From the NCBI RefSeq assembly GCF_040939455.1, contig NC_134122.1:29977501-30041500 (forward strand): a stretch of 64,000 nt of DNA, given 5' to 3'. Both the position numbers and the translations under genes were made by a program. Source of the DNA: Microcebus murinus. Its lineage: Eukaryota; Chordata; Mammalia; Primates; Cheirogaleidae. This document shows positions 49,150 through 62,419 of this stretch, piece after piece. Within the stretch, counting starts at the first letter, position 1, and the number at the start of each line of letters is the position of its first letter. Below the pieces are notes generated by a model that saw nothing but the letters and a program-made list of their open reading frames with translations, did no database searches and was not told where the DNA came from.

Positions 49150-50160
49150 TTTAACATACTTTTCAACAGAAACTGATAGAATAATTAGAAAGGATATAAA
49201 AGAAGACAGAATAATGGCCAGCAAACATATTAACAAATGCTCAACATCTCTAATCATCAGAGAAATGCAAATCAAAACCACAATGAGATACCACCTAACT
49301 CCAGTGAGAATGGCCTGTATCAAGAAAACCCAAAACAATAAATGCTGGTGAGGATGTGGAGAGACAGGCACACTCTTACACTGCTGATGGGACTGCAAAT
49401 TAGTGCAACCTCTGTGGAAAAGAATTTGGAGATATCTCAAACAGCTAGAAATAGAAATACCATTCAACCCAGCAATAGCATTACTGGGCATCTACCCAAA
49501 AGAGCATAAGACATTCTATTACAAAGACAACTGCACCTGAATGTTTATGGCAGCACAGTTCATGATTGCACAGTCATGGAAACAACCCAAGTGCCCATCA
49601 ATTCACCAATGGATAATTAAAATTTGGTATATGCTTACAATGGAATATTACTCAATTCTAAGGAACGACAGTGAGCTTGCACCATTTATGCTATCCTGGA
49701 TTAAGCTTAAGCCCGTTATCCAAAGTGAGGTGACACAAGATCTGGAAAATGGGCTCCACATCTACTCGCCATCAAACTGTTACTGACTGGCTAAAACTAT
49801 GGTGCTCAAATGGTGGTAGTGTTCACCAGGGATTCGGGGTAGGGGGGCACATCTTAGGATGTGGCGAGCTTGTGGAGGTGAAGGGAATACCTCTAACCCT
49901 TCTTAGGGAGAGGCAAAGATAAAGTAACCAAATGTAAAAAAAAAACTTTTATCGAGTGGTGGGCAGGGGGGAGGGGGGAAGAGGGGAAGGGGGTATACTT
50001 ACATAATGGCAGTGGTGTGCACCAACTGGGGGTTGGGCACACTTGAAGCTCTGGCACAGAGTGGGGGAGCGGTGTCAGGGGCAATATATGTAACCCCAAT
50101 AATATTTGTACCCCCATAATATGATAAAATAAAAGGAGAAAAAGAAAAAAGAAAGAAAAA
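49150..50160 (+). mobile_element. L1 3' end with G-rich 3' UTR tract
   Basis: The ORF2 tail ('gcaaatcaaaaccacaatga', 'ggtgaggatgtggagagaca', 'acaatggaatattactcaat') is followed by a 3' UTR with a polypurine G-rich tract at 49959-49993. It ends 'cccccataatatgataaaat' with an A-rich tail. 5'-truncated and inactive. Confidence 0.9.
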
Positions 50161-50219
50161 GAATTAAATGAATGACTAAACAAAGCATATTTAATTAAAC
50201 CTTTGCACATCAAAAAAAA

Positions 50220-50700
50220 AAAGAAAAGAAAGGAAGGATATAGAAAATTTGAATAACTTAAACGTATGGAAATATATAGTCACAGGGATGTCCTGGAACT
50301 GGCTTGTAGCCTCTTGTGAGAACCAATTTTTAAATTTTCAAGACCTTTGCAATTCAGTTGCTATCGCATTGGTAGCTTGAAGTTGACCATAATGGGAGTA
50401 TTTATAGAATGGTAGACAAGTGCTACAAATCAGAGTTTTATTCCCTTCCCCCAGGAAGCCAGTTGTTAAATATTTATGGGCAGATCCCTGCACATGGAAA
50501 ACTAATTGCACATTGCAAGTTCTTTTCCAGTATACACGAAACATTCACAAATTACATACTGGGCCATAAAGTAGTCTTAACACATTTCAAAGGATTGAAG
50601 TCATCAGAGCATGTTCTCTGACCACAATTCAAATAAGCTAGAAGTCAATCACAAAAAAGACAACTAGGAAATCCCCATACATGAGGAAGTGTAAAAATGC
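50220..50700 (+). mobile_element. L1 ORF2 fragment with an unassigned insert
   Basis: L1 sequence at about 50220-50270 and 50510-50700 ('tactgggccataaagtagtc', 'ctctgaccacaattcaaata') flanks about 240 bp of unassigned sequence. Confidence 0.6.
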
Positions 50701-51559
<859 letters not shown>

Positions 51560-51560
<1 letters not shown>

Positions 51561-53450
51561 ACCCAATCATGTCTCCCCCCTTTATTCCTCTCTGTCACAG
51601 AGCCTTCAGATGATGCCTGGCCACAATCCCTACAGAAGACCTTCTCGAGGAGGGGTGATGAGACAGCCTGTTGTCCTCACTGCTCTATCTGGCCGTGGAG
51701 CCACAGCTGAGATGCATCACCTCCCCGCTCCACCCTCCATTCTAGATTTCCCTCACCCACGGCCAGAACCTTGACGGGCTGGAGTCACCCAGACTCCCGT
51801 TCCTGAGAAGTCAGGTCCCTAAGCTGCTTTGCCCTTGTCATTTATCCATTTCCAGTTATCCCTGGGTGTGGAAGCCTCAAGAAATGGTCCCCAACCACTC
51901 CCTCACGTACTAGACGTCCTCCTCTGTAACCTCATGGTGTAGCAGCAAGCTAGCGCCTCCTGCAAAACAACGTCAATATTCCCACCCCTTCCTTTGGCTG
52001 CTGCTTCACTGGGATGAGAAACCCCAAAGGAGCAGGTGACAATCACAACTTTAAATCCCTGGGACCCTCACTTGTTCCCCAGTGTTTCTTCCACACCCAG
52101 AAATCAGAATTTCTCATCCCACTGAGCCTGAGTCTAAAGAGAAGTGTAAGTTCCCCAAGGGAGTCGTTGGACTGGTAGCAACAGGGGCCACTCCTACTTC
52201 TACCCTTTGGTTCCCTAACCTGTAAATTCCAACTACAGGAAATGCAGCGCCATACATCAGTCGCAGGTTCCATGCACACCTTGCATCCTGGAGAACATTA
52301 CTCCAAACTCTCAGGGTGCTGTCCTTAATAGTCCACTCCATGCTCAATTGGGTCAGCTACTTTCAGGTATCATGGTATATATTCCTCTCATGACGTTGCA
52401 TCTTCTCTGCCCTAAAATGATCCCTTGGTCTATAGAGATGATGTGCAGAATCCCTTGCCAGCAAATCGGATGCATTTTGCAAGCTCTTGAGTGATGGTGC
52501 TGGCAGAGATACTGCAGGTAGGAAAGGCAAACCCATATCCGGTACAATATCAGTTACAGGAAAACAAATCAATGCCACCTCCAGGATGAAAGGTGGCCAA
52601 TGTAACACTCTAGTCACCAAGAGGTTGGCTGGGCTCCTCAAAGGGTAGTGCTACAATCAAGGGTCATTCAGTGTGGACATTCACAGCAACAGTAAATATC
52701 AATATATCAGCCTTGGTGAGCGGGAGCCCCTGCGGTAGTGCCCGGGCACAGCCTTCGGCCCTGCACGTGGTTACTCCGTTCAGGGACCAATCACACAGTC
52801 ACTGTGTGGCTTAGGACAGAAACTGGACGACCTCCACACAGAAGTGGTCTTGTCTCCCTGGTGTTCAATGCTTCCTCTGCAGCGACCACCACCTTGGAGG
52901 CCTTCAGACTTTCACAGCCTGCCTTGAGTTGGTAGTGGGTGAACCTGGGCCTGCATTTTCTTTCTCCTTTCAAGGCTTCTAAAGCAGTTAACAGAACGCA
53001 ACCAGCAGAACGGTCTCTACACTTTCCTTTGCTCCCATGCCTTGTAAGTGTCACCAGTTGGCACATAAGCCAAGGATGCTTCACCTTCTAGCCACATCTC
53101 AATTCAATCTATCACAAGCGCGAGTACTATGAATCACGTTGCTAGCCCACGCCAGGGATAGCAACTTTCCACTCACCACCAGCCCAGCGTCCTTACCGCA
53201 GCCTGACCAGTGCACCATCCAATTCCACAGTACCATCCTGAGGGGCTGCTTGCTCCAGCTACTTCCAGTACCAACGTCCTGTGCCCAGGTTCCCTCTGCA
53301 AGTGTGAGTAGTTTATTTTGGGGCAATGACCCTAAAGGGCTGGAGAGTAGGACACCAGGAAGATTAAAACAGAGGAGAAGGAAAAGAGACACAATTATCC
53401 ACCAACTGCTGCACGGCGTTGGTTAGGCACTGCCCGTGTAATGTTAACTC
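51560..53450 (-). mobile_element. Antisense ERVL-like internal (pol) remnant
   Basis: Read on the minus strand, about 52350-52660 retains the order of a class III (ERVL-type) retroviral integrase core. A further open stretch of the same pol 3' region lies at about 52040-52350. Several stops and frameshifts break it. No env-like frame was seen. The outer limits (51560, 53450) are estimates. Confidence 0.5.
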
Positions 53451-53649
53451 CCTCGCAATTTCAGATCTTCACACATGTGAGTGACCAAGGGGGTCCCCGG
53501 GGGTGTAAAACAAGGGTTACACAAAGCACCTGAGGCCAGGCACCATCAGGGCACACCTGAGCTAAGCTGCTCGTCAACCGCAATGGCCACAGTAAAATTT
53601 GTGCTGAGAAGATTTGGGGTGAAGCAACTAGAGCCCTGAAAAAAGGCAG

Positions 53650-54310
53650 TTTCTTCAATAAATGGTTCTGGGAAAATTCAACATCGATATGGAAAAAATG
53701 AAATTAGGCCTATACACCAAATCCAATAAGCAATTTTAAGTGAATTGTAGATCAATACATGAAAGGCAAGGCAATGAAGCATCTGAAAGATAATATAGGA
53801 GAGTTTCTTTACAATCTTACGGGAAGAAAAAAATTAAAATAAAAATTAAAAAACAGGACACGAAAATCCTTCAACAAAGGAAATAATTATAAATTTGACT
53901 AGGTAGAATGAAAAGCTTCTTTTTGACAAAATATTAATAAAACAGGTGAGGCACAGAAGATATTTAAAATACATTGATTGATTCCAAGTATGAAGAATTC
54001 CAAAAACAGGAAAAATTAAACTAGGGTTTTAAAGATGATGCTTAGGTGGTAAACATAAAAATACAAGAAAAAGCAAGAGAGCAATTTCTATTAAAGTCAG
54101 GAGAACAGTTTCCTTTGGGAGAAGAGAACACAGGTGTGATTCAGAAGGTTTGGGTGGGGCACTGGGTACGGGCCACGTGCTACTTGGTATCATGTGGGTA
54201 TTTGCTTTGTGATCATTCACTGAGCTATATGTTTTCTTTTTGTATATTTTTCTGTGTGTATGTTTTATTTCACAATATAAAAGTTAAATATAGTATCTAT
54301 CTCAAAAGGT
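53650..54310 (+). mobile_element. Old L1 ORF2/3' fragment
   Basis: 'cttcaataaatggttctggg', 'gaaaaaatgaaattaggcct' and 'tgaaaagcttctttttgaca' follow L1 order. From about 53960 the sequence becomes less certain. Confidence 0.7.
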
Positions 54311-55026
54311 TCTAGTGAAAATTCAGTGAGATCATGAGGACCCAGTTTACGAAAAGCCACACACCACAAGGTTAGCAGTTCTGATTCTCATTGGATTGGG
54401 GCATTTTAAGCGTGGTCTGCTCAGGTGTGTGGAGTTCAGCAGAGGATTTGTGTGTGATCCACATATTCATGGGTCACCTGGGGGCACAGGTGGGACGGGC
54501 AGCGTCAGGGGCTGAAAGAGGTGAAGGAACCAGCACAGGCATGAGTCAGCCCCGGCAGGGTGATGCATCTCTCCTGTCAGACCCTTCAAGCGGCAGACCA
54601 CAGGGTACCCCACACTTGAGGGTCCAAGTTCAGAGATAGGGAGGTGTTTCCAAGATTCAGACTGGGAGCTCTACATGGTGGCGATCATGCCAACTGCAGC
54701 TCCAAGCACCTCCTGCCATCACTTGGAGTGGCCTGACTCAAAGGGGGCCTTCCTAATGGGTGTCAGCAGCCTCAGCAAGAGCAACTGGGACTCTGCTCCA
54801 TGGGTGTGTGGGGCCCAGAGGTTGAAGTGTGGCGCCTTCATCCACATTGGCCTCTGGGCTTTGGAAAGCTTATTGCCCCACCCCTTGGCCCCACGCTGGG
54901 CAGGGCAGATTCAGGGCCTGAGCTGTCCTGGGTGGACACAGTGGGCTAAAGGCTTGGCTGCTCCCCAAAGCCACCCAGACAATGGAAGTTTGGCTTCCTG
55001 GCAACCTGGCAAGTTAACCGTTCTTT
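54311..55026. other. Unique sequence, no gene seen
   Basis: GC-richer than the flanking repeats. The open frames at 54391-54639 and 54675-55031 have no recognisable domain or splice context. Confidence 0.45.
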
Positions 55027-55304
55027 ATTAGGTCAAGTTTATTGAGGTACAATTTTCATACAATTAAATTCACCCTTTCAAATTATATGGTTTAATGAGT
55101 TTGACAAACATATATGGTCACATAACCACCACCACCATTCAGATCTAGAACATTCCTGTCACCTAAGTAAGTTCCCTTGGGCCCTTCGAAGTCAATCCCC
55201 ACCTCCTACCCTTGGCCCCTGGCAACTGCTGAACTGTTTTCTGTCCCTATCATTTTGGCTTTTCCAGAATGTCAAGTAAGTGGCATCATTCAGGTTGTAG
55301 CCTT

Positions 55305-55955
<651 letters not shown>

Positions 55956-56415
55956 TAGGTTGTATGTAGCCTTTTAGATCTAACTTCACTCAAAAGCTTT
56001 TGAGATTCATCCATGTTGTCACAAATATCAACAGTTTCTTCCTTTCACTGCATGGACAGAACACTAGTTGATGGCCATATGAGTTTTTTCCAGTGTTTGG
56101 CAATTATGAATAAAGCTGCTTTATGTATTCATGCACAGGTCTTTCAGTGGACAGGTATTTTCACTTCTCTCGGGTACATGCCTAGGAGTGAGATTGCTGG
56201 ATTGCATGGTAAATGTATGCTCTTCTTTATAAGAAAGTGACAAACTCTTCCAAAGTGGGTGTATTTCATCTTTGTTTTTATCCCTTTGGTGGATCTATTC
56301 TCTTGTCATCACTATTTAGTGAGAAACTCAGATTATGGGATATTTGTGAAAAGCTATTTCAGTACCTTATCAACTGCCACTCAAAGGATTGAGGTAGAAG
56401 TGTCCGCTCCTCTAG

Positions 56416-56522
56416 GGTGACCAACTGTCCTGGCTTGCCTGAGACTCTCCTAGTTTTAGCACTGAAAGTCTCATGTCCTGGGAAACCCCTCAGTCCTGAG
56501 ACCAAACTGGAATAGGTGGTGA
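56416..56522. repeat. Small inverted-repeat-like element (unnamed)
   Basis: The segment opens 'tagggtgaccaactgtcctg' and closes with a degenerate complement ('ccaaactggaataggtggtg'), resembling a short mammalian DNA-element remnant. The family is unknown to me. Confidence 0.3.
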
Positions 56523-56559
56523 CCTTACTCTTGAGTGTCAGATGCTGTGCTGTGTACAT

Positions 56560-56745
56560 CCACACGTCATTTTATCCACAGGACAGTGTCAAAGGTAGGT
56601 TTGCTTGTGCTCATTTTGTGCATAAGCAAACAGCCTTAGAGAGGTTAAGTTGCTTGGCCAAGCCCAGGGTGGGTGAAGCCAAACTTTGGCACCAGGCCTG
56701 CCAGTCTCCAAAGCTCTGGTGTCTTCTGGAGGGTAGACCTTGCTC
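56560..56745 (+). repeat. MIR SINE remnant
   Basis: 'gccttagagaggttaagttg' followed by 'cttggccaagcccagggt' is the MIR core. Another weak MIR is at about 57030-57125. Confidence 0.7.
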
Positions 56746-57179
56746 CCTGGGTGCCTAGTTCTGGGTCTCAGGGAAGGTGGATTTAAGGCACCCAGTGGCT
56801 GGTGGGGCTTTGCTGCCCTCTGGTGGCAGATAGGGTGGCACTCTGGGTCAGAATCCCCTTTCATGGGGCATCCAGTGGTTGGGAGAGGCACGCTTCATCT
56901 CAGGGAGGAGGACCTCAAGTCTGGCCTTAGCCCTGGGAGGTACCACAGGAACAGCCTCCACTAGGGTCCACTGGGGGCCTTGTCCCATTCGCTCATGAGT
57001 CACACAATCAGTCAGGCCCTCATGAACTCTTGGCCAGACCACTGGGTTTCAGCCTGTGTGTCCCTGAGCCAGTCACTTTCTCCTCTAGGCCTCAGTTCCT
57101 TTTCTTAAAATCGGGATGATAAACATGTCAACAACTTAGACCAGACTTAAACATACCAGCTCCTTCACACTCAGATGCC

Positions 57180-58330
57180 TTAACTCTTCCCCACCTTTGT
57201 GCATCCATTCACTTCATTCATTACTTAATCTCCATCCAGAGCTATCTGCCATACACCAGCTCTGTGCCAGACCCTGAGCTGGGGGTGCCAGGGAGACCCC
57301 TGCCAACCGGACAGACTCTGCCCTGCATTCCTGGCTCTGTAACTCTCTGCTGTTCCACTGACTTGTGTGTTCGTTCACTCATTGAGTGTCCATTTATTTA
57401 CTCAGTGTTCATTCATTCTTTCTTACACTCAGTTAACTTCCTTATTCATTTATTCATCCATCACTTGGTCATCTCATTGACATATTCATTCACTCTTCAT
57501 TTATTCTTTTATTTCTCTGTTTGTAAGCATTCTGGAAGCACCCAATGTATGTCAGGCCAGGGTTATGTGCTGGGATTCTGGTCCAACCCTCCCCCAAGGC
57601 CTGTGAGGAGGCAGATGGTGAGGGTGCTCTGGTAACCACCACACCAGCCGCTGGGACCCAGAGCAGGGGCAGCACCAAGAAGGGAGCAACTTATTGTCTA
57701 GAGGTGGGAGGTGGTGATGGTAAATCAGAGAAGGCTTCATGGAGGAGGCAGCATTTAAGCCAAGTTAAGAAAGCTGTGTGCTTAGATGCTGAGAATCCGG
57801 GAAAAAAACTAAAAAAAAAAAAAAGTTGTGTGGGAGTTCTCTAGGGAGGAAAAGACACTCCAGGTACATTCTTTGTTTTGTAGAGTGCTTGGATAAAGGT
57901 GAAGTACCAGCCTGCTAGGTTGTGTGATATAGGGTGCGTTTGTGTGCATGCTCCCACCCAGGCCAAGCCCTCCCCAGGTTTCGATGGCAGACCTGGGCCA
58001 CTCAAGAACTTCTCCTAATTACTCACCCTTGGGCCCTAGAAAACCACCTACTATTAGGCAGCCAGGAGTAGCCTTTAGAGAACTAACAGTGCCCTTGGGT
58101 ACCATCCACTTGTCTACCTGTTCATCCCCCTGGGGACTCAGTGGGAGTGCTGTCCAGGGCTGAGCAAGCAGCAGCGGCATCTGAGGTGCCTACCCCCCAA
58201 GATCCCATGTTCACCCAGCAAATGTCTACTGAATCCCTTGCTGTGGGCCAGGCCTTGCCCCAGGCACTGGGATACAGCAGTGAACAAGACATCTAGGGGA
58301 TGGCAAATGACAAACAAGAAAACCAGACTT
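57180..58330 (+). repeat. L2 LINE remnants and TTCA-rich tract
   Basis: L2-like signatures occur at about 57250-57530 (with TTCATTCA-type simple sequence at 57365-57520), 57715-57900 ('gaaggcttcatggaggaggc') and 58205-58300 ('actgggatacagcagtgaac'). No exon seen. Confidence 0.55.
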
Positions 58331-58547
58331 CCAGGAACACACCCTTATTTGAGCAAATTGGGTTTATTGCTTGTTGCTAAAAGGAAGAGTACACTTACCT
58401 CAGTTAGAGGGTGCTGGAAAGGGCTCATTATAGGATTTGGGCTTTTGTTAGGCGATTTGAGGGAGGATTCAAGTAAGTGCTCTTTTGCTCTGGATTAGAC
58501 GCTGTCAGGAAGTGAGGACAATTCTATAATTAGACATCTTAACAAAT

Positions 58548-59065
58548 ATTTGTATTAGGGTTCTCCAGAAAAACAGAACCAACAGGATGTATTTAAAAAG
58601 GACTTGGCTTGTGCAATTATAGAAGCTGACAAGTCCCAAGATCTGCAGGGTAATTTGGGAAAGTGGAGAGCCAATGGTGTAACTCCAGTTCAAGTCGGAA
58701 GTTCTGGGAACCAGGAGAGCCAGTGCCGCAATCTGAAGGCTTGCAGGGTCGAGACCTATGAAGAGCAGATGTTTCAGTTCCACCACTAGGATAGTTCTGA
58801 AGCCATAAGACAGTAAGAATTCTCTCTTGGAGGAGGGTCAGCTTTTTTGTTCTGAATTATTCAGGCCTTCAACTGATTGCACAAGGACCATTGATGTGGC
58901 GGACCATTGATGTGGCCAGGAATCTACTTAGTTGACCAATTTAAATGTTAATCTCATCCGGAAACACCCTCCCAGATACACCCCGAATAGTGTTTGACCA
59001 AGTATTTGCGCACTCCATGGCCCAGCAAATTGACACATAAAATTAACCTCCACAATATTTAACGT
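58548..59065. repeat. Mammalian interspersed repeat, family uncertain
   Basis: Opens 'gtattagggttctccagaaa' and closes 'aaattgacacataaaattaa', a pattern I have seen in many mammalian loci. I cannot name the family from sequence alone. Confidence 0.5.
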
Positions 59066-59559
59066 GAGAGAAATGAGTGGAGTCTAACGCTATAAAGAAG
59101 CAGCATTCATATTAGCCAGAATAGCGAGATGATTTTTTTTCTAGTACGAACAATTTGTTTTCATATGAATTATGAGTTTAAACATGATCGCAGAGATCTA
59201 TGTCTTGCTCCACCATGGTCACAGAATGGCCTTAAGTGATGTTGGTGTCCTGATAAATTATTTACGTTCAGCAGAATACCAAGGCCTAGCTGTGAAAGAG
59301 CGGCTTTTCTCTTTCTCCTAAGAAAGGCTCATTCTCTCGGCAGAGGTGTGTTTGCTGGGGGCCAGGTACGTATCCAGGGAGGGCGGAAAAAGGAGATAGG
59401 CCCCAGTCTGCGGGGAGCTCATTGACATGTTTGGGTTAATATAAACAGGAGATTGTCTGAAACGGAGTAGGGCACCAGACCCAAGGAATCGCCAAGACAA
59501 AGCCCAGAGGCTAGGAGAGCCGAGCAGGAGGAGGTGCTGACAGCCTCATGCAGTGGCGC

Positions 59560-59875
59560 GATGTCGCCCACAGGGACTGGAGAGGTCGGCAGCGGCCGGC
59601 CATCTCAGGCACCGAGGGCCACCACTCTACAGGGGAAGAGAGCTTTGAGGTGCACTGATTTGTTCAGAAACAGGAAATGAAGCCAAACAGCTTTTATCAA
59701 AACAACCCAAGCCTGCCGGGGACTCATGAATATTCAGCAGGCTGCTTCCGGCGTGTAAGTCTGCCCTAGCCCCTCCTCCCTGCTCGATGACTGCGCGTGC
59801 GTCACCGGCGCGCGGCTCTGTCGTCACACATGCGCGCCGCCACTGTGGCTCGCAGGGGAAAGTAGGAAAGCTGTA
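59560..59875 (+). promoter_or_regulatory. PRKRIP1: PRKRIP1 promoter and 5' UTR
   Basis: A modest CpG-rich block sits directly upstream of the start codon, with no TATA box. It contains NRF1-like TGCGCGTGCG (59792), CRE-like TGCGTCA (59798) and CGTCACA (59822), and ATGCGCGCC (59830). The transcription start is not determinable from sequence. Confidence 0.65.
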
Positions 59876-60001
59876 ATGGCGAGCTCAGCAGCCTCCTCGG
59901 TGCGACCTCCGAGGCCGAAGAAAGAGCCTCAGGCGCTTGTCATCCCCAAGAATGCGGCAGAGGAGCAGAGGCTCAAGCTGGAGCGGCTCATGAAGAGCCC
60001 G
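59876..60001 (+). CDS. PRKRIP1: PRKRIP1 exon 1
   Basis: 126 coding nt from ATG to CCCG|GTGAGA. It has a proline/lysine-rich N-terminus, then the acidic-basic helix start ([13 protein letters not shown]). Confidence 0.95.
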
Positions 60002-60782
60002 GTGAGACAAGGCCTGGGATCCACAGCCCATCCAAGGCCCACCACCTTCCTGCCTCCAAACTCAGAAACTCAGTATTCGGCTCCCCAAAGCAGTTCTTGG
60101 GAAGGAGTAGGTTGCTCTGGAGATAGTGAGCTTCCTGTCTGTCTTGTGTTAGAGCCCAGCCTGGATGAAGGCGCTATGGAGTGGCTTCCTGTGCTCTGTG
60201 ACCCTTTCTAGTTTAACTTTCTGTAAACTAAAGCGTTAGGCTAAAAAGATAGAATGTGTGAGTTAACAAAAGAGTTTATTTCTTCCAAACAGCACTGACT
60301 ATGGGAGAGACTGGCCGAGACACTTGGAGCAAGTCACTCCTTCCCCCTCCCTTCCGGGCCTCTGTCCCCTCAATCATAAAAACAGTTTGGTGAGAGGGTC
60401 TCTTATACCTTTCACTGGAAAGGAAAGCTTGACTTTTCTCCTTTAGTGTTAAAGTTGGAGATTTCTAGCCATGAACGGTGGCTTAGGTTTCTGAGTTCTG
60501 CTGTGGGAAGGTGTGGGCTGTTATATCCCAGAGCGTACAGGATGAAGTAAAGGCAAGACAGAGGAAAGAAGATAAAATCAGCTCTGGGTCCAAGGAGCAG
60601 AGCAGCCCTCCTTAACTAATCGAATAAAAATCTTTGGTCGTAAGAGGTGTAACTTTGTCAACAAGTTTATACTTACAAATGCTTTCATGTTTAAATGTTT
60701 CAGGACAAAGCAGTTCCAATTCCAGAAAAAATGAGTGAATGGGCACCTCGACCGCCCCCAGAATTTGTCCGAGATGTAATGG
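59876..60782 (+). CDS. PRKRIP1: PRKRIP1, first two coding exons (gene continues beyond window)
   Basis: PRKR-interacting protein 1 is a small, highly basic nuclear dsRNA-binding protein. It interacts with and restrains the interferon-induced kinase PKR, and has also been found in the human spliceosome. Exon 1 (59876-60001) encodes [12 protein letters not shown]... RLMKSP, 42 residues, ending in phase 0. Exon 2 (60704-60782) encodes [27 protein letters not shown] with one spare base. Together they give 68 of about 184 family residues. The basic, coiled C-terminal part is off the right edge. The match to the family N-terminus is near perfect. The start ATG follows a short UTR in the CpG-rich promoter. 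Confidence 0.95.
60002..60703 (+). other. PRKRIP1: PRKRIP1 intron 1
   Basis: A 702-bp intron with GTGAGA donor and TGTTTCAG acceptor. The open frame continues about 200 nt past the donor, but that is by chance and without family similarity. No repeats recognised. Confidence 0.7.
60704..60782 (+). CDS. PRKRIP1: PRKRIP1 exon 2
   Basis: 79 nt, phase 0 to 1, with acceptor aaatgtttcag and donor ATGG|GTAATG. It encodes the conserved [17 protein letters not shown] block. Confidence 0.95.
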
Positions 60783-61959
60783 GTAATGTCATTTGTGTGT
60801 GTGTGTGAATATAATTTTTAAAGGTGGATATAAAAACCCTGAAGTTAGTATTTGTTAATTAGATCTCTGATAGGAAAAAAAATGTTCACTGCTCCAATAG
60901 TTTGCTTTTACACTGAAGGGGTATAGTTGCTTATGGTTTGGCACTAGAGAATTTTCTTCTGCATTATTCTTAATGCACTATATTTTTTTCTAAATGGAAA
61001 TAGTTCTATTATTTTTTTGAATTACAAATTAGCATATACTACAGGCATACCTCAGAGATGTATGTGTTGGGTTCCCAACCACCCCAATAAAGTGAGTCAC
61101 ACAAATTTTTTGGTTTTCCAGTGCATATAAAAGTTATGTTTACACTATACTGAAGTCTGTTAAGTATGCAGTAGCATTATGCTTGAAAAACAGTATGTGT
61201 ACCGTAATTTAAAAATACTTTATTGCTAAAAAATGCTAATGATCACCTAAACCTTAAGCAAGTCGTGATGTTTTTGCTGGTAGAGGGCCTTGCCTGAGTT
61301 TTGATGGCTGCTGACTGATCAGGGTGGTGATTACTGAAGGTTAGGGTGGCTGTGGCAATTTCTTACAATAAGACAACAGTGAAGTTTGATGTATCAATTG
61401 ACTCTTCCTTTCACAAAAAATTTCCCTGTAGTATGTGATGCTGTTTGATAGCATTTTACCCACAGAAGAAATTTCAGATCTGGAGTCAGTCCTCTCACAC
61501 TTTGCCACTGCTTTATCAACTAAGTTTATGGGATATTCTAAATCCTTTGTTGTTGTTTCAATAATGTTCATGGCATCTTTACCAGGAGTAGATTTCCTCT
61601 CAAGAAACCAATTTCTTTGCTCATCTATAAGAAGCAGGTCTTCATGTGTTCAAGTGTGGTCATGAGATTGTGGTAATTCAGTCACATCTTCAGATTCTGC
61701 TTCTAATTCTAGTTCTCTCGCTATTTCCACCACATCTGTGATTCTTTTCTCCACTGAAGTCTTGAATCTCTCACAGTCATCCATGAGGTTGGAATCAACT
61801 TCTTACAAACTCCTGTTAATACAGATATTTTGACCTCCTCCCATGAATCACAAATGTTGTTAATGGCATCTAGAATGGTGGGTCCTTTTTAGATGGTTTT
61901 CCATTTCCATTCCATTAGAGGAATTATTGTCTATGGCAGCTATTACAAAATCTATTTAT

Positions 61960-62078
61960 TTAAAAAAACTTATTTTGTAGATATGGGGTCCCCCTATGTT
62001 GCCCAGGTTGGTCTTGTACTCAAGTGATCCTCCTGCCTCACTTCCCAAAGCACTGGGATTATAGGGTTAAGCCACCAT
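61960..62078 (-). mobile_element. Alu-related monomer, antisense
   Basis: A single arm, 'atgttgcccaggttggtctt' to 'gattatagggttaagccacc', inserted in Tigger1. Confidence 0.75.
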
Positions 62079-62095
62079 AAGAAATAGACCCGAGA

Positions 62096-62419
62096 CCGGG
62101 CGCGGCGGCTCACACCCGTAATCCTAGCACTCTGGGAGGCCAAAGCGGGCGGATTGCTCCAGGTCAGGAGTTTGAACCAGCCTGAGCAAGAGTGAGACCC
62201 CGTCTCTACTATAAATAGAAAGAAATTAATTGGCCAACTAATATATATAGAAAAATTAGCTGGGCATGGTAGTGCATGCCTGTAGTCCCAGCTACTCAAG
62301 GAGGCTGAGGCAACAGGATCGCTTGAGCCCAGAAGTTTGAGGTTGCTGTGAGCTAGGCTGACGCCACGGCACTCACTCTAGCCTGGGCAACAAAGTGAGA
62401 CTCTCTCAAAAAAAAAAAA
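62096..62419 (+). mobile_element. Young strepsirrhine Alu
   Basis: Dimer with lemur linker. The target-site duplication is aagaaatagaccc (62079-62091 and 62420-62432). It sits head-to-head beside the antisense monomer. Confidence 0.95.

Noticed and set aside
60002..60211. Continuation of the PRKRIP1 exon 1 frame past 60001
   Set aside because: A consensus donor (GTGAGA) lies at 60002 and the family sequence resumes exactly at exon 2 (60704).
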